Assembly (NCBI GenBank): GCA_014874485.1
Contig: JADBJK010000012.1
Coordinates: 1 to 45,121, forward strand
DNA: 45,121 nucleotides
From: Chloroflexota bacterium
Lineage (GTDB): Bacteria; Chloroflexota; Anaerolineae; DTLA01
Direction of reading: 5' to 3'
The position numbers and the translations under genes were made by a program. This document shows, piece after piece, positions 43,654 through 45,121 of this stretch; positions within the stretch are counted from its first letter, which is position 1; each line of letters starts with the position of its first letter. The notes under the pieces are model-generated. The model was not told the DNA's origin. It did no database searches and saw only the letters and a program-made list of their open reading frames with translations.

Positions 43654-43662
43654 TGGTACAAT
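43654..43662 (+). promoter_or_regulatory. Extended -10 promoter of the MFS gene
   Basis: TGGTACAAT, part of CTGTGGTACAATAG, 33 bases before the ATG. It is one base different from the extended -10 boxes at 26463 and 36030. No good -35 box. Confidence 0.6.
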
Positions 43663-43695
43663 AGCGCACCGTCGCACAACCTCAAGGAGCACGCC

Positions 43696-44901
43696 ATGCG
43701 GCACACCGAAGCCACATCGCCGTCGCAATCCACCGCCCGCCTCATCGGCGTGGGGCTGGGCACCCGCCTGCTGGTGGACACCGCCAAGCAGATGTTCGGC
43801 CCGTTCCTGGCCATCTTCGCCGCGGGCATGGGCATGGACATCGTCGCGCTGGGGAAACTCCTGGGCGCGCGCAACGCCGTGGGCATCACCGCGCCCGTCT
43901 TCGGCGCGCTGGCCGACCGCCTCGGCTACCGCCCCATCCTGCAGGCCGAACTCCTCATCTCCGGCGCGGGGATGCTCCTCATCGGCGCGTCGGCGTCGCT
44001 GCCCGCGCTCACGCTGGGCATGCTCATCGTCGGCATCGGCACCGCGGCGTTCGTCCCCTCGCTTCAGGCGTACCTGAGCGCCCGCCTGCCCTACGACCGG
44101 CGCGCGCGGGGCCTGGGCATCGTGGAGTACGCCTGGGCGCTGTCCAACCTTGTCGGCCTGTCGGCCATGGGGTACCTGATCCAGCGCACCGACTGGCGCG
44201 CGCCGTTCTACATCCTGGGCGCGGGGCTTATCGCGTCGGCGCTGGCGTTCCAGGGCGCGCCGCCCGTAGCACCCCCGCCGGACGCCGGGCCAGGGGCAGG
44301 GGATGACCACCGATCTCTCGCGGCCCGACTGCGCGGCGCCGTCGCCTTCCGGGCCAACGGCACGTCGGCATGGGCCACCATCGCCGTCATGGGGCTTCTC
44401 GTCCTGGCCGGGATGAACGTCTCCATCGTGTACGGCGCGTGGCTTCAGGGGCGGTACGGCCTGGACGCGGCGGCCCTGGGCGCGACCGCCATCGTCGTCG
44501 GCGCGGCGGACCTGGTAGGCAGCGTCCTGGTGAGCATCGCCGCCGACCATCTGGGCAAGCGGCGCAGCGTGCTGGGCGGGCTGGGCCTGTCGCTGGCCGC
44601 TTATGCGCTGCTGCCGGTGCTGAACCGCGGGCTGGCCCCCGCCCTGGCGGGCATCGCCCTGATGCGCTTCGCCTTTGAGTTCTCCATCGTCAGCCTGATT
44701 CCCCTGTTGAGCGAGCAAGCGCCCACGGAGCGCGGCAAGGCGCTGGGGCTGGGCGCGGTGTCGGGCCTGGCGGGCGCGAGCGTGGCCGCCGTCTCGGGGC
44801 CGTGGGCGCTCACGCACCTGGGCGTGGCGGGACTCGCGGCCATCTCCCTCGGCGCGGCGGTCGCGTGCGTGGCGGTCGTCGCCGCCTGGGTACGGGAGTA
44901 G
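43696..44901 (+). CDS. MFS transporter
   Basis: A 401-residue major facilitator with about twelve hydrophobic helices and a hydrophilic central loop (about residues 190-225). The MFS loop motif is visible as GALADRLGYRP (about residues 72-82), with a weaker second form (ADHLGKRRS) in the C-terminal half. The ATG at 43696 is six bases after AAGGAG; the frame is open further upstream but crosses the promoter. Divergent from a TetR gene, so drug or metabolite export is plausible. Substrate unknown. Confidence 0.92.
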   Translation: MRHTEATSPSQSTARLIGVGLGTRLLVDTAKQMFGPFLAIFAAGMGMDIVALGKLLGARNAVGITAPVFGALADRLGYRPILQAELLISGAGMLLIGASASLPALTLGMLIVGIGTAAFVPSLQAYLSARLPYDRRARGLGIVEYAWALSNLVGLSAMGYLIQRTDWRAPFYILGAGLIASALAFQGAPPVAPPPDAGPGAGDDHRSLAARLRGAVAFRANGTSAWATIAVMGLLVLAGMNVSIVYGAWLQGRYGLDAAALGATAIVVGAADLVGSVLVSIAADHLGKRRSVLGGLGLSLAAYALLPVLNRGLAPALAGIALMRFAFEFSIVSLIPLLSEQAPTERGKALGLGAVSGLAGASVAAVSGPWALTHLGVAGLAAISLGAAVACVAVVAAWVRE

Positions 44902-45121
44902 CGCGACGCCCCCGCGCGGTTGCGACACGCCTCAAGGTGCGCCCAAGGTGCGACGCACCGATAACCCAACCGCGCCCGTGCGCTAGGCGCATTTCCGTTT
45001 TGGGGTGAGAACGACCGAATGTCGTTAGGTCGTCGCGCAGAATCCACCTCACCTATCCCCACCCCGGCCCTCCCCTTTCCTCTCCGCGGGCGGAGAGGAA
45101 AGGGGAGGGTGTGGGAGGGGT
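44902..45121. repeat. Right-end intergenic region with strong inverted repeat
   Basis: Holds a partial GGTGCGACGCACC element (about 44935-44960) and a perfect inverted repeat with 19-bp arms around CGGG (45068-45109; arms CCCTCCCCTTTCCTCTCCG). The latter could be the end of the MFS transcript, but no U tract follows before the window ends. No gene is supported. Confidence 0.7.

Overview
The window is GC-rich bacterial DNA with dense minus-strand operons, AGGAGG-type ribosome binding sites, sigma70-like promoters and many palindromic intergenic repeats. The repeats and the gene mix (many corrinoid methyltransferases, fused peptide-ABC ATPase, NapH-like ferredoxins) look most like an anaerobic Chloroflexota (Anaerolineae-like) genome. 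That placement is an inference; there is no rRNA or other marker to confirm it. No tRNA, rRNA, CRISPR array, transposase or prophage was seen.

About 35 kb (407-35659) is one catabolic island built around corrinoid-dependent demethylation. Right-hand operon, transcribed leftward from 35659: an IclR regulator; a methyl-tetrahydrofolate:corrinoid methyltransferase; a MetH-reactivation-domain-like protein; a hydantoinase-A-like ASKHA ATPase; a corrinoid protein; and two MttB-family methyltransferases. Then comes a convergent GntR/FCD regulator gene (26538-27212, plus strand). Divergent from it, a run of thirteen genes extends leftward from 26145 to 6810: peptide/nickel-type ABC transporter (binding protein, two permeases, fused ATPase), hutU, hutH, a CBS-ACT protein, a cysteine-rich ferredoxin, methylaspartate ammonia-lyase, two more MttB homologues, and a molybdenum hydroxylase (fused 2Fe-2S/Mo subunit plus FAD subunit). 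Further left are a fifth and sixth MttB gene, separated by a GTTCGCCC repeat tract; the last is followed by a gamma-family PLP enzyme and an MmgE/PrpD protein.

Working model (inference): a methylated nitrogen compound is imported by the ABC system. MttB paralogues move methyl groups to the single corrinoid protein, the MtrH-type enzyme passes them to tetrahydrofolate, and the ASKHA ATPase plus MetH-like protein plus ferredoxin re-reduce inactive Co(II). The hut genes, methylaspartate ammonia-lyase and Mo-hydroxylase suggest the carbon skeleton is histidine- or glutamate-related (hercynine is one candidate). None of the six MttB genes has an in-frame amber codon, so they belong to the non-pyrrolysine branch, whose known members act on quaternary amines. 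The promoter of the ABC operon and that of the leftmost mttB are almost the same sequence (TTGACA-N17-TATAAT followed directly by TGATATATCA), pointing to one regulator, probably the GntR protein.

The right end (36079-44901) is housekeeping/accessory: a single-chain restriction-modification enzyme, a NapH-like membrane ferredoxin with a two-repeat anchored partner, a 158-bp tandem repeat, and a TetR/SDR operon divergent from an MFS transporter.
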